A DNA stretch of 64,000 nucleotides from contig NZ_AP014637.1 of the NCBI RefSeq assembly GCF_000829415.1, positions 3,179,001-3,243,000 on the forward strand. Reading direction: 5' to 3'. This stretch comes from Pseudomonas sp. StFLB209. Its GTDB lineage: Bacteria > Pseudomonadota > Gammaproteobacteria > Pseudomonadales > Pseudomonadaceae. Within the stretch, counting starts at the first letter, position 1. Every line of letters begins with the position of its first letter. This document shows positions 37,952 to 46,730 of this stretch, piece by piece. A program made the translations under genes and the position numbers. The notes beneath the pieces were generated by a model. It ran no database searches. It had not been told where the DNA came from and saw only the letters and a program-made list of their open reading frames with translations.

Positions 37952-39162
37952 TGAGCAAATTCATGGCATGGATCGATGCGCGGTTCCCGGCAACCCGGAT
38001 GTGGGAAGAGCATCTAAGCAAGTATTACGCACCCAAGAATTTCAACTTTTTCTATTTCTTCGGCTCGCTGGCGTTGCTGGTGCTGGTCAACCAACTGGCC
38101 ACCGGTGTCTGGTTGACCATGAACTACACGCCGACCGCCGAAGATGCCTTCGCGTCTGTCGAGTACATCATGCGTGATGTGGAGTACGGCGCCATCCTGC
38201 GTCTGCTGCACTCCACCGGGGCTTCGGCATTCTTTATCGTGGTCTACCTGCACATGTTTCGCGGCCTGCTGTACGGCTCTTACCAGAAGCCTCGTGAGCT
38301 GGTGTGGATCTTCGGTATGTTCATCTACCTGGCGCTGATGGCAGAGGCGTTCATGGGCTATCTGTTGCCCTGGGGGCAGATGTCCTACTGGGGGGCGCAG
38401 GTGATCATCTCGCTATTCGGTGCCATTCCTTTTATCGGCGACGCGCTGACCGAGTGGATTCGTGGCGATTATCTGATCTCCGGCATCACCCTCAACCGCT
38501 TCTTCGCCTTGCACGTGGTGGCCCTGCCGATCGTGATTCTCGGCCTGGTGGTTCTGCATATCCTGGCGCTGCATGAAGTCGGTTCGAACAATCCTGACGG
38601 CATCGATATCAAGAAGCTCAAGGACGAGAACGGCGTTCCGCTGGACGGTATCCCGTTCCATCCGTATTACACGGTCAAGGATATCGTTGGCGTTGCGGTG
38701 TTTCTCTTTGTGTTCTGCACCATTGTGTTCTTCTTTCCGGAAATGGGCGGTTACTTCCTGGAAAAGCCCAATTTCGAAGCGGCCAATCCGTTCAAGACTC
38801 CGGAGCATATTGCGCCGGTCTGGTACTTCACGCCGTTCTACGCAATCTTGCGCGCGATCCCGGACAAGCTCATGGGCGTTATGGCAATGGGCGCTGCGAT
38901 TGCTGTGCTGTTTGTCCTGCCGTGGCTGGACCGCAGCCCGGTGCGTTCGATGCGTTACAAGGGCTGGCTGAGCCGGGTTTGGCTGGCGGTGTTCTGCGTG
39001 GCGTTTGTGACGCTGGGGGTGCTGGGGGTGTTGTCACCTACCCCGGGGCGCACATTGCTGTCGCAGATCTGCACCTTCCTGTACTTCGCGTATTTCATTC
39101 TGATGCCGTTCTATACCCGGCTCGAAAAAACCAAACCGGTTCCAGAGAGGGTGACAGGCTGA
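37951..39162 (+). CDS. petB: Cytochrome b subunit of the bc1 complex
   Basis: 403 residues with eight or more hydrophobic helices. Paired haem histidines are visible in R-L-L-H-S-T-G...Y-L-H-M-F-R-G (helix B) and A-L-H-V-V-A-L...L-H-I-L-A-L-H (helix D). The quinol-site motif reads P-V-W-Y-F in place of the common P-E-W-Y-F, so the Glu of the Qo-site P-E-W-Y is Val here. The start overlaps the petA stop (TGATG) and the stop overlaps petC the same way. Confidence 0.96.
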   Translation: MSKFMAWIDARFPATRMWEEHLSKYYAPKNFNFFYFFGSLALLVLVNQLATGVWLTMNYTPTAEDAFASVEYIMRDVEYGAILRLLHSTGASAFFIVVYLHMFRGLLYGSYQKPRELVWIFGMFIYLALMAEAFMGYLLPWGQMSYWGAQVIISLFGAIPFIGDALTEWIRGDYLISGITLNRFFALHVVALPIVILGLVVLHILALHEVGSNNPDGIDIKKLKDENGVPLDGIPFHPYYTVKDIVGVAVFLFVFCTIVFFFPEMGGYFLEKPNFEAANPFKTPEHIAPVWYFTPFYAILRAIPDKLMGVMAMGAAIAVLFVLPWLDRSPVRSMRYKGWLSRVWLAVFCVAFVTLGVLGVLSPTPGRTLLSQICTFLYFAYFILMPFYTRLEKTKPVPERVTG

Positions 39163-39941
39163 TGAAAAAGCTATTCGCTGTATTGATGCTGGCTTGCCTG
39201 CCCATGCTGGCTCTGGCGGCCGGAGCGGGTCTGAAGCTGGAGCCGGTCGACATCGACGTCTCCGACAAGGCTGCGCTGCAGGACGGTGCGCGCACGTTCG
39301 TCAACTACTGCATGGGCTGTCATGGGGCCAAGTATCAGCGCTATGAGCGTGTGGCGGACGATCTGGGTATCGCGCACGAAACCATGTTGCAGATGCTGGT
39401 GTTTACCGGTGCCAAGATCGGTGACCATATGAAAAGCAGCATGCGCGCCGAAGACGCCAAGGCCTGGTTCGGCGCCGAGCCGCCCGACCTGACCCTGGTG
39501 GCGCGGGTGCGCGGTACCGATTGGCTATATAACTACTTGCGCTCGTTCCATGAAGACCCGTCGCGACCTATGGGGGTCAACAATCGGGTATTCCCTAATG
39601 TCGGTATGCCCAATGTGCTGGCCGGTCTGCAAGGGCGTCAAGTTATCGGTTGCAAGCAGGTGGCGCTGGAAGTGGACGGCAAGAAGCAATATGACCCGTT
39701 GAGCGGTTCGCCCCTGACCCACCAAGCCTGCGATCAGCTGACTGTTCTGCCAGGTACGGGCAGTCTCAATGAGGAGCAGTTCGATGAAAAAGTCCGCAAC
39801 CTGGTGACCTTTCTGGCTTACTCGGCCAACCCGGTGAAGCTTGAGCATCAGCGGATCGGCACCTGGGTGCTGTTGTACCTCGCGTTCTTCTTTGTATTTG
39901 CCTGGCTGTTGAAGCGCGAGTACTGGAAAGATATTCACTGA
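39162..39941 (+). CDS. petC: Cytochrome c1 subunit of the bc1 complex
   Basis: 259 residues. A signal peptide (M-K-K-L-F-A-V-L-M-L-A-C-L-P-M-L-A-L-A) precedes the haem c site C-M-G-C-H at 50-54. A C-terminal transmembrane anchor is at about 235-253 (L-L-Y-L-A-F-F-F-V-F-A-W-L-L). The distal ligand is probably the Met in the R-V-F-P-N-V-G-M-P segment. It passes electrons to soluble cytochrome c. It is the last gene of petABC. Confidence 0.97.
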   Translation: MKKLFAVLMLACLPMLALAAGAGLKLEPVDIDVSDKAALQDGARTFVNYCMGCHGAKYQRYERVADDLGIAHETMLQMLVFTGAKIGDHMKSSMRAEDAKAWFGAEPPDLTLVARVRGTDWLYNYLRSFHEDPSRPMGVNNRVFPNVGMPNVLAGLQGRQVIGCKQVALEVDGKKQYDPLSGSPLTHQACDQLTVLPGTGSLNEEQFDEKVRNLVTFLAYSANPVKLEHQRIGTWVLLYLAFFFVFAWLLKREYWKDIH

Positions 39942-39986
39942 TCGGCGGGTTTTAGCCGTCAACCTGCGCGTCCCTGAGTGACTGTA

Positions 39987-40016
39987 TTAAGAGAATCGCC
40001 GCAGTGCGGGTATAGT
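39987..40016 (+). promoter_or_regulatory. Candidate sspAB promoter
   Basis: TTAAGA (39987-39992), an 18-base spacer and TATAGT (40011-40016), about 150 bases before sspA. A palindrome TTTACC-ATC-GGTAAA follows at 40036-40050. A second possible pair, TTGCGG (40108) with TATTAC (40130), is nearer the gene. I cannot choose between them from sequence alone. Confidence 0.35.
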
Positions 40017-40164
40017 AGCGGGCCAGGATTGCAGATTTACCATCGGTAAATAAGCTATCTTGTGGCCCGCAACTGCTCGCTGCTGCTGACGATCACTTAC
40101 TCAGGCATTGCGGGGCGCGTTTGCATTTGTATTACATAAATTTCTACAAGCGAGGAGGATCACC

Positions 40165-40782
40165 ATGGGCGTGACCAATCGGTTGGCCTGTTATTCCGAC
40201 CCCGCCGACCACTATTCCCATCGCGTACGTATCGTGCTCGCCGAGAAGGGCGTTGCTGCCGAGATCATCGATGTGGTGGCTGACCGGCTGCCTGCGCAAT
40301 TGATCGAGGTGAATCCTTACGGCAGCCTGCCGACTCTGGTCGATCGGGACCTGGCGTTGTACGAGCCGACGGTGGTGATGGAGTATCTGGAAGAGCGTTA
40401 TCCGCATCCGCCCTTGATGCCGGTCTATCCGGTGGCCAGAGCCAATACCCGGTTGCTGGCCCACCGGATCCAGCGTGACTGGTGTGCGCTGGTGGATCTG
40501 ATCCTGAATCCGCGCAGCAAGGAAGGCGAGCGGGTACAGGCGCGCAAGGAACTGCGCGAGAGTCTGACAGGTGTCTCTGTGTTGTTTGCCGAGAAACCTT
40601 TTTTTCTCAGTGACGAGCAAAGTCTCGTCGATTGCTGTCTACTGCCCATACTCTGGCGTTTGCCGATATTGGGTATTGAATTGCCGCGGCACGCCAAGCC
40701 GTTGCTCGATTACATGGAGCGCCAGTTCGCGCGCGAAGCATTTCAGGCAAGCCTGTCTGCTGCTGAACGTGAAATGCGCTAA
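40165..40782 (+). CDS. sspA: Stringent starvation protein A
   Basis: 205 residues with a glutathione S-transferase-like fold: N-terminal thioredoxin-like half (about 7-85, [13 protein letters not shown]) and helical C-terminal half. SspA binds RNA polymerase, with known roles in acid tolerance, phage transcription and, in pseudomonads, virulence and alginate control. The ATG at 40165 follows GAGGAGG. sspB is 17 bases downstream, and the pair follows petABC as in P. aeruginosa. Confidence 0.95.
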   Translation: MGVTNRLACYSDPADHYSHRVRIVLAEKGVAAEIIDVVADRLPAQLIEVNPYGSLPTLVDRDLALYEPTVVMEYLEERYPHPPLMPVYPVARANTRLLAHRIQRDWCALVDLILNPRSKEGERVQARKELRESLTGVSVLFAEKPFFLSDEQSLVDCCLLPILWRLPILGIELPRHAKPLLDYMERQFAREAFQASLSAAEREMR

Positions 40783-40799
40783 GGCTTAAGGAGCCGTTG

Positions 40800-41219
40800 A
40801 TGAACTCCAGTCGCCCTTATCTGATTCGTGCTCTTTACGAGTGGATTGTAGATAACGATTGCACCCCGCATATCCTGGTCAATGCCGAGTATCCGTCGGT
40901 GCAGGTCCCCCAGGGCTTTGCCAATGATGGCCAAATCGTCCTGAATGTCTCCCCCAGCGCCGTGCGGCAGATGCACATGGACAACGACGCAGTCAGCTTT
41001 GAAGGCCGCTTTGGTGGTGTTCCACATACCCTGTATGTGCCTGTCGGCGCAATTCTGGGCATCTATGCCCGGGAGAATGGCCAGGGTATGGTCTTTGACA
41101 TGGAGCCGGCTCTGGAAGAGCGTGATGTCGAAGAGATCGAAATGGATGAAGAGACTTCCCCCCCTGACAGCGAGCCGCCACGCCCCAGCGGCAGGCCAAG
41201 CCTGAAAGTGGTGAAATAA
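40800..41219 (+). CDS. sspB: ClpXP adaptor SspB
   Basis: 139 residues. The substrate-binding domain (about 1-110) recognises ssrA-tagged peptides. A disordered acidic, Pro-rich linker follows, ending in the short ClpX-docking tail S-G-R-P-S-L-K-V-V-K, close to that of E. coli SspB. It delivers tagged proteins to ClpXP. The ATG at 40800 is preceded by AAGGAG. The terminator begins immediately after the stop. Confidence 0.96.
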   Translation: MNSSRPYLIRALYEWIVDNDCTPHILVNAEYPSVQVPQGFANDGQIVLNVSPSAVRQMHMDNDAVSFEGRFGGVPHTLYVPVGAILGIYARENGQGMVFDMEPALEERDVEEIEMDEETSPPDSEPPRPSGRPSLKVVK

Positions 41220-41220
41220 A

Positions 41221-41250
41221 AAAAAGGCGATCCGGTGGATCGCCTTTTTT
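41221..41250. terminator. Terminator after sspB
   Basis: A-run, AAGGCGATCC paired with GGATCGCCTT around a 3-base loop, then a T-run. The symmetric flanks could also serve the minus-strand dolP unit. Confidence 0.93.
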
Positions 41251-41267
41251 ATCTCTGTGCGCAGCCA

Positions 41268-41313
41268 GGGTCTGTTGCCGTTTCAGCGGTTGTGATGAAA
41301 CGGCAACAGACCC
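41268..41313. repeat. Perfect 18-bp inverted repeat between sspB and dolP
   Basis: GGGTCTGTTGCCGTTTCA (41268-41285) and TGAAACGGCAACAGACCC (41296-41313) around a 10-base centre. It has no T-tract and lies 5 bases from the dolP stop. It is distinct from the canonical terminator next to it, and may be a second terminator for dolP or a mobile palindrome. Confidence 0.75.
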
Positions 41314-41318
41314 CAATA

Positions 41319-42502
<1,184 letters not shown>

Positions 42503-42640
42503 TTAGAGCATAAGCGGTTGTTCGGCCCTTTGCGGAGGGTTCCGCCGGCTGCCGGCACAACGAATGTGCAGCCCGCATAACAAGAGCAAAAAACGGTGTC
42601 GGGTGGTACTGGCATTCGAAAACAACAGCAGCCATGCGCT

Positions 42641-43009
42641 TCAGCTGTCGAATGCGCTTTTGAGCCAGTTCAGTGGAGCGGCACTCTCGGGCTCTCCATC
42701 AACTGCCACTACATCAAAGCGGCAAGGATGGTCGGCCCAGTGTGGTTCTTGCTGCAGGAACAACTGCGCGGTTGCGACGAGTTTTTCCTGCTTGCGCGCG
42801 TCGACACTTTCCAGCGCGCTACCCCAGCCGCGTTGGCGGCGATAGCGCACTTCGACGAATACTACTGTAGAGCCATCAAGCATGACCAGATCAAGCTCGC
42901 CGCGTCGGCAGGACCAGTTGCGTGTAATCAATTGCAGGCCCTGCTGCTGCAGGTGCTGCAGGGCGAAGGTTTCGGCCTCGTGCCCTGCAGTACTACTGCC
43001 TGATTTCAA
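42641..43009 (-). CDS. yraN: YraN family endonuclease-like protein (UPF0102)
   Basis: 122 residues. Family motifs are G-x-x-A-E (here A-G-H-E-A-E-T-F-A), R-N-W-S-C-R-R-G-E-L-D-L-V near 31-43 and V-F-V-E-V-R-Y-R near 52-59. The E-L-D...E-V-R arrangement is the restriction-endonuclease-like metal site. Function is unproven, though a Holliday-junction resolvase resemblance is known. The most likely start is a TTG at 43009 overlapping the lpoA stop as TTGA. The open frame continues upstream into lpoA antisense-like text, but no ATG there fits the family length. Confidence 0.9.
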   Translation of the reverse strand: MKSGSSTAGHEAETFALQHLQQQGLQLITRNWSCRRGELDLVMLDGSTVVFVEVRYRRQRGWGSALESVDARKQEKLVATAQLFLQQEPHWADHPCRFDVVAVDGEPESAAPLNWLKSAFDS

Positions 43010-44820
43010 GGCGCGGTGTCCGGCAGGCGCTGGACTTCGCCGTTGACGAACTCTGCCCACGGCAGTTGACGTTCGATGCGGCGGTTGGCATTCAGGCTCA
43101 GACTGCCGGACAGGCCGTCCAGGCGGCTGTCGGGCAGCGCCTTGAGCTGGGTCAGGCGTGGTGCCAGGCGATAGGCGTCGACGCCCATCGCATACAGGCG
43201 GCCCAGGCTGCTGGCGGCTTGCGGCCATTGAGTGACGACCTGCTGACGCAGCGGGTCATTGGCATTGAGCATCCATGGGGTGTCACAGAAGCGTACCCCG
43301 TTGAGATCGTTGTACTGGGCGCGATCATTGCTGTTGGTGAACAGTTGCGAAGTCGCATAGACCGGTACGTCGCCTGCGTACTGGAAAACCATGGTCGGTT
43401 TGATCTGCTGGGCTTGTTGCGGGGTGGCGACCAGGAACATGAAGTCGATGTCCTGGCGACGCGACGGTTGTGCAGCCACCTGGGCGCCGGTCGCAGCCTG
43501 CAGGCGCTGGGCGCGGCCTTCGCTGGAGCGCAGTTGGAACATGTCGGCGATCTGGCGGGCCAGATCCACTGGCTGGTCGATGCGCTCCACTGCCAGCAGG
43601 GTGCCGCCCTTGGCGCGCCAGCTGTTGTTGAATGCTGCCAGGACGCGATCGCCCCATTCACCTTTCGGAACCATGGCCACGGCGGTGCGCTTGCCTTCTG
43701 ACCAGGCGCGGCGTGCCACTTCACGGGCTTCGTCTTCTGCGGCCAGGCCGAACTGGAACAGTTCTTGAGGACCGGCGGTGGCGCTGTCGCTGTAGTTCAG
43801 GGCCAGCGTGGAAATCGGCAATTGCGGGCGGGCACTGAGTTGCTTGACCAGTTCTTTCTCAAGGGGGCCGACCACCAGTTGCACGCCGGCGGCCTGGGCC
43901 TGACGGTAGAACTCATCCATCGAGGTGACGCGCGAGCTGTCGAACACCTGGATCGCTGGCGGGTTCTGACCGGCTTGCTGAGCCTGGTAATGCGCCGCCA
44001 GGAAACCTTCGCGCAGCGCTTTGGCCACATTGGCCAGCGGACCTTCCTGCGGCAGCAGCAGGGCGATGCGGGTCAGGGGTACGCTGGTCAGCGAACGCAG
44101 TTGTGCCAGTGCAGCTGGCAGTTGCTGTGCAGCAGGGTGCTGAGGGTTCTGGGCTTTCCAGCTATCGATCGCCGCCTGTTGCTGTTCCAGAGTGCCGGCG
44201 CTTTTGATCGCCCGGGCCAGGTTCAGCCAGCCGCTCAGGTCATCATTGCCGGTGCCTTGCAACTGCTCGGCGGGCAGGGCTGAAACCAGTTTCCAGATAG
44301 CATCGTTGTTGGCGCTCGCCTCATTGCCTTGCAGCAAGGGGCCTGCAAAGACCCGCTCACGGGCTGCTGGCAGGATCTGGCCATCGAGTTCCAGTGCGCG
44401 GGCATGGACCTGGTGGGTGCGGATCTGCTGTTCTACCGAGAGTTCTGCCAGGCGCTGCAGGCTAGGGTGCGACAGGGCTTCAAGGGCTGCCTTGGGCTGG
44501 TTGCGCCCCAGCGCCAGTTCTGCCGACAGGGTGCTGGCCAGAACCTGCAGCCCCGGCGGCAACTGGTCGATCTGGACCTGGGCCAGCAACTGTGCGGCAC
44601 GGCCCGGGTTGCCCTGACGATTGGCAAGCTCTGCGGCGCTCAAGCGCAGCGTGGCCGCTTTGTCCGGTGTCTTGGCATTGGCCGCCTGTTCCAGCAACTG
44701 CTCAATGCTGGCGTCGGGGGTGCGAGGGAGTTCACCAAGGTTTGATGATGGTGAACCGGCGCAAGCTGCCAGCAGGGCGGCAAGGCAGAGGGCAGAGAAC
44801 AGCCGCAGACTAGCGATCAT
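43006..44820 (-). CDS. lpoA: LpoA, outer-membrane lipoprotein activator of PBP1a
   Basis: 604 residues. Lipoprotein signal with L-A-A-C and lipidated Cys20. The N-terminal half is a helical TPR-like domain (about 30-270) and the C-terminal half a periplasmic-binding-protein fold (about 275-600), beginning R-I-A-L-L-L-P-Q-E-G-P-L. In E. coli LpoA reaches across the periplasm to stimulate PBP1A. In P. aeruginosa PBP1a uses the same LpoA. The ATG at 44820 gives the signal peptide. An upstream in-frame start at 44871 would bury it. It heads lpoA-yraN-gmhA-dolP. Confidence 0.94.
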   Translation of the reverse strand: MIASLRLFSALCLAALLAACAGSPSSNLGELPRTPDASIEQLLEQAANAKTPDKAATLRLSAAELANRQGNPGRAAQLLAQVQIDQLPPGLQVLASTLSAELALGRNQPKAALEALSHPSLQRLAELSVEQQIRTHQVHARALELDGQILPAARERVFAGPLLQGNEASANNDAIWKLVSALPAEQLQGTGNDDLSGWLNLARAIKSAGTLEQQQAAIDSWKAQNPQHPAAQQLPAALAQLRSLTSVPLTRIALLLPQEGPLANVAKALREGFLAAHYQAQQAGQNPPAIQVFDSSRVTSMDEFYRQAQAAGVQLVVGPLEKELVKQLSARPQLPISTLALNYSDSATAGPQELFQFGLAAEDEAREVARRAWSEGKRTAVAMVPKGEWGDRVLAAFNNSWRAKGGTLLAVERIDQPVDLARQIADMFQLRSSEGRAQRLQAATGAQVAAQPSRRQDIDFMFLVATPQQAQQIKPTMVFQYAGDVPVYATSQLFTNSNDRAQYNDLNGVRFCDTPWMLNANDPLRQQVVTQWPQAASSLGRLYAMGVDAYRLAPRLTQLKALPDSRLDGLSGSLSLNANRRIERQLPWAEFVNGEVQRLPDTAP

Positions 44821-44892
44821 GTATATGTTCCTGGTACTCAAGCAAATTAGCGGGGAATTGTACCCAACCACTGGCCGGGGTGCGACTTTAGG

Positions 44893-45042
44893 GTGCCTCT
44901 AAAAACTACCTGCGTTGCCATCACTGCGTTGAGAACAGGCTCGCAATGCTCATTGAGCGTTGTAAAGTCGTACGCGACTCCGACCATTGCGAGCCTGTTT
45001 TGCCTTGCGCTGGCTGCCTCGCCTACGGTTCAGGAGGCGCTC
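44893..45042. repeat. Roughly 150-bp palindromic element between lpoA and rsmI
   Basis: The core arms GAACAGGCTCGCAATG (44933-44948) and CATTGCGAGCCTGTTTT (44985-45001) are perfect inverted copies except at the edge, around a 36-base centre. The flanks continue as a weaker inverted match: the left end GTGCCTCTAAAAACTACCTG resembles the complement of the right end, GCGCCTCCTGAACCGTAGG. The whole therefore looks like one large imperfect palindrome. I recall similar blocks in other fluorescens-group genomes but could not check. No ORF is inside. Confidence 0.65.
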
Positions 45043-45084
45043 TGTAGTCTGTACAATGCCTTCTTTTTATAAATGTCTGGAGTC

Positions 45085-45108
45085 ATGAGTATGAGGTTCG
45101 CGTTTTGA
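45085..45108 (+). other. Seven-codon ORF overlapping the rsmI start
   Basis: ATG AGT ATG AGG TTC GCG TTT TGA, preceded by a good TGGAG ribosome site at 5-base spacing. Its TGA overlaps the rsmI TTG start by three bases. The arrangement suggests coupled initiation of rsmI. No other function is implied. Confidence 0.5.
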
Positions 45109-45974
45109 CTGTCGCGCCCGCTTCGAATTCCGCCACCGGTTCGCTTTATGTCGTGGCTACCCCTATCGGCAATCTGGACGACATGAGCGTGCGGGCACTG
45201 AAGGTCCTGCGCGACGTCGCACTTATCGCTGCCGAGGATACCCGGCATTCATTGCGCTTGATGCAACACTTTGGCATAGCGACACCACTGGCGGCCTGTC
45301 ATGAGCATAACGAGCGTAATGAAGGTAGTCGCTTTATCGAGCGCTTACTGGCGGGCGACGATGTTGCGCTGATTTCCGATGCGGGCACGCCGTTGATTTC
45401 CGATCCGGGCTACCACCTGGTCCGGCAGGCGCGTGCGGCAGGAATCAAGGTGGTCCCGGTACCAGGCGCTTGCGCGTTGATTGCGGCGCTATCGGCGGCC
45501 GGCTTGCCCTCGGACCGGTTCATCTTCGAAGGCTTTCTGCCAGCGAAGGCGGTGGGGCGCAAATCCAGGCTTGAGCAATTGCGTGAAGAGCCGCGGACCT
45601 TGATCTTTTATGAGGCGCCGCACCGGATCCTGGAGTGTCTGCAGGACATGGAAGCGGTGTTTGGCGAAGAGCGGCCAGCCGTGCTGGCTCGTGAGTTGAC
45701 CAAGACCTTCGAGACCCTCAAGGGTCTGCCGCTGGCGCAGTTGCGATCGTTTGTCGAGGCTGACAGCAACCAGCAGCGCGGTGAGTGCGTTGTTTTGGTC
45801 GCCGGCTGGAGCGTAGCGCAGGAAGATGATGCGATCAGCGCCGAGGCGCGTCGGGTTCTTGATTTGCTCTTGCAGGATTTACCGGTCAAACGCGCTGCCG
45901 CGTTGGCAGCGGAAATTACCGGTGTGCGCAAGAATCTGCTCTATCAACTGGCGCTGGATAAACAGAAACAATGA
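45105..45974 (+). CDS. rsmI: 16S rRNA 2'-O-ribose C1402 methyltransferase RsmI
   Basis: 289 residues of the tetrapyrrole-methylase superfamily. Signature motifs are V-V-A-T-P-I-G-N-L-D-D at 15-25, A-E-D-T-R-H-S near 44-50 and S-D-A-G-T-P-L-I-S-D-P-G near 88-99. It methylates the 2'-OH of C1402 in 16S rRNA. No in-frame ATG fits. The TTG at 45105 gives the family start, with GAGG 8 bases upstream, inside a 7-codon ORF. It is divergent from lpoA. Confidence 0.95.
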   Translation: MTVAPASNSATGSLYVVATPIGNLDDMSVRALKVLRDVALIAAEDTRHSLRLMQHFGIATPLAACHEHNERNEGSRFIERLLAGDDVALISDAGTPLISDPGYHLVRQARAAGIKVVPVPGACALIAALSAAGLPSDRFIFEGFLPAKAVGRKSRLEQLREEPRTLIFYEAPHRILECLQDMEAVFGEERPAVLARELTKTFETLKGLPLAQLRSFVEADSNQQRGECVVLVAGWSVAQEDDAISAEARRVLDLLLQDLPVKRAAALAAEITGVRKNLLYQLALDKQKQ

Positions 45975-46017
45975 GGCGTTTTTATTACAGGCACGTTCAA
46001 CTACAAGCTTTTAAGGC

Positions 46018-46045
46018 TTGTTCTTGAACGCTTGTGCCGTTAACC
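46018..46045 (+). promoter_or_regulatory. Candidate rnpB promoter
   Basis: TTGTTC (46018-46023), 16-base spacer, TTAACC (46040-46045), ending 10 bases before the predicted 5' end of the RNase P RNA. The spacing fits and the hexamers are moderate. Confidence 0.4.
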
Positions 46046-46055
46046 TTGGCGCCGG

Positions 46056-46409
46056 AGAGTCGATTGGACAGTCGCTGCCTCTTGTTGTTCCGCAACAAGG
46101 GGGGGAGGAAAGTCCGGGCTCCATAGGGCGGAGTGCCAGGTAACGCCTGGGAGGCGCGAGCCTACGGAAAGTGCCACAGAAAATAACCGCCTAAGCACTT
46201 CGGTGCCGGTAAGGGTGAAAAGGTGCGGTAAGAGCGCACCGCACGTCTGGCAACAGTACGTGGCTAGGTAAACCCCACTCGGAGCAAGACCAAATAGGGT
46301 TCCAAGGCGTGGCCCGCGCTGGAACCGGGTAGGTTGCTAAAGACGTCCAGTGATGGCCGTCGTAGAGGAATGACTGTCCTCGACAGAACCCGGCTTACAG
46401 ATCGACTCT
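46056..46409 (+). ncRNA. rnpB: RNase P RNA, bacterial class A
   Basis: About 354 bases. The ends pair as helix P1 (AGAGTCGAT at 46056 with ATCGACTCT ending at 46409). The conserved GAGGAAAGTCCGGGCTCC block is at 46106-46123. The downstream universal segment ACAGAACCCGGCTTACAG (46383-46400) pairs with it as P4. The class A GGTAAACCCC segment is at 46267-46276. It is the catalytic subunit that matures tRNA 5' ends with RnpA. Position between rsmI and mraZ matches P. aeruginosa. Reading frames across it are spurious. End points are good to a few bases. Confidence 0.96.
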
Positions 46410-46627
46410 CCACCTCCCACCTCCTTCTTTTTTCAGCTGCTTTGGGCAGTAGTGAACCCGTTCGAAATTTCAAAAAAATCTTAAACTTCATAAATCACTT
46501 TAAGTTTGATTCCTATCTCCATGACAAGCATCGCCTTGTTCATGTCCGGCTGCTCTGAAATTATCTGTTTCCCTCCTGTATCACTCCTAAATTGCCGTTA
46601 TGTAAGGGTTTTCCTTCAGGTCGTGCC

Positions 46628-46657
46628 TTGACGGTGTGGTGGGCGCGTTCCTATAGT
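46628..46657 (+). promoter_or_regulatory. mraZ (dcw cluster) promoter
   Basis: TTGACG (46628-46633), 18-base spacer and TATAGT (46652-46657), 73 bases before the mraZ start. It lies directly upstream of the MraZ-type repeats. Confidence 0.65.
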
Positions 46658-46663
46658 GTGCGC

Positions 46664-46690
46664 AAGTGGCAGAAAGTGGCACGAAGTGGG
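46664..46690 (+). promoter_or_regulatory. MraZ operator: three AAGTGG direct repeats at 10-base spacing
   Basis: AAGTGGC, AAGTGGC and AAGTGGG begin at 46664, 46674 and 46684, one helical turn apart. MraZ is known to bind tandem TGGGN repeats with 5-base spacers ahead of its own operon. The position, just after the promoter and 40 bases before mraZ, fits autorepression. Confidence 0.8.
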
Positions 46691-46730
46691 TTTTTCCAGC
46701 GCAAGAATATAGAATTCGGAGACTGCGCCT

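Larger units (their letters stand above)
46410..46730. other. rnpB-mraZ intergenic region, AT-rich, with dcw promoter
   Basis: A 321-base gap. Positions 46430-46620 are clearly poorer in GC than the surroundings and contain AAACTT/AAGTTT inverted words near 46480-46505. The right third holds the promoter and the MraZ-box repeats. No coding sequence is supported. A T-rich stretch at 46425-46437 may mark the end of rnpB transcription. Confidence 0.6.

Noticed and set aside
46264..46558. ORFs on both strands across the rnpB 3' half
   Set aside because: The region is the RNase P RNA and its trailer. RNA structure explains the sequence.
46664..46690. Short tandem repeat that might suggest a CRISPR-like or microsatellite array
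   Set aside because: Three 10-base repeats ahead of mraZ are the known type of MraZ operator. No CRISPR-length repeats or spacers exist in the window.
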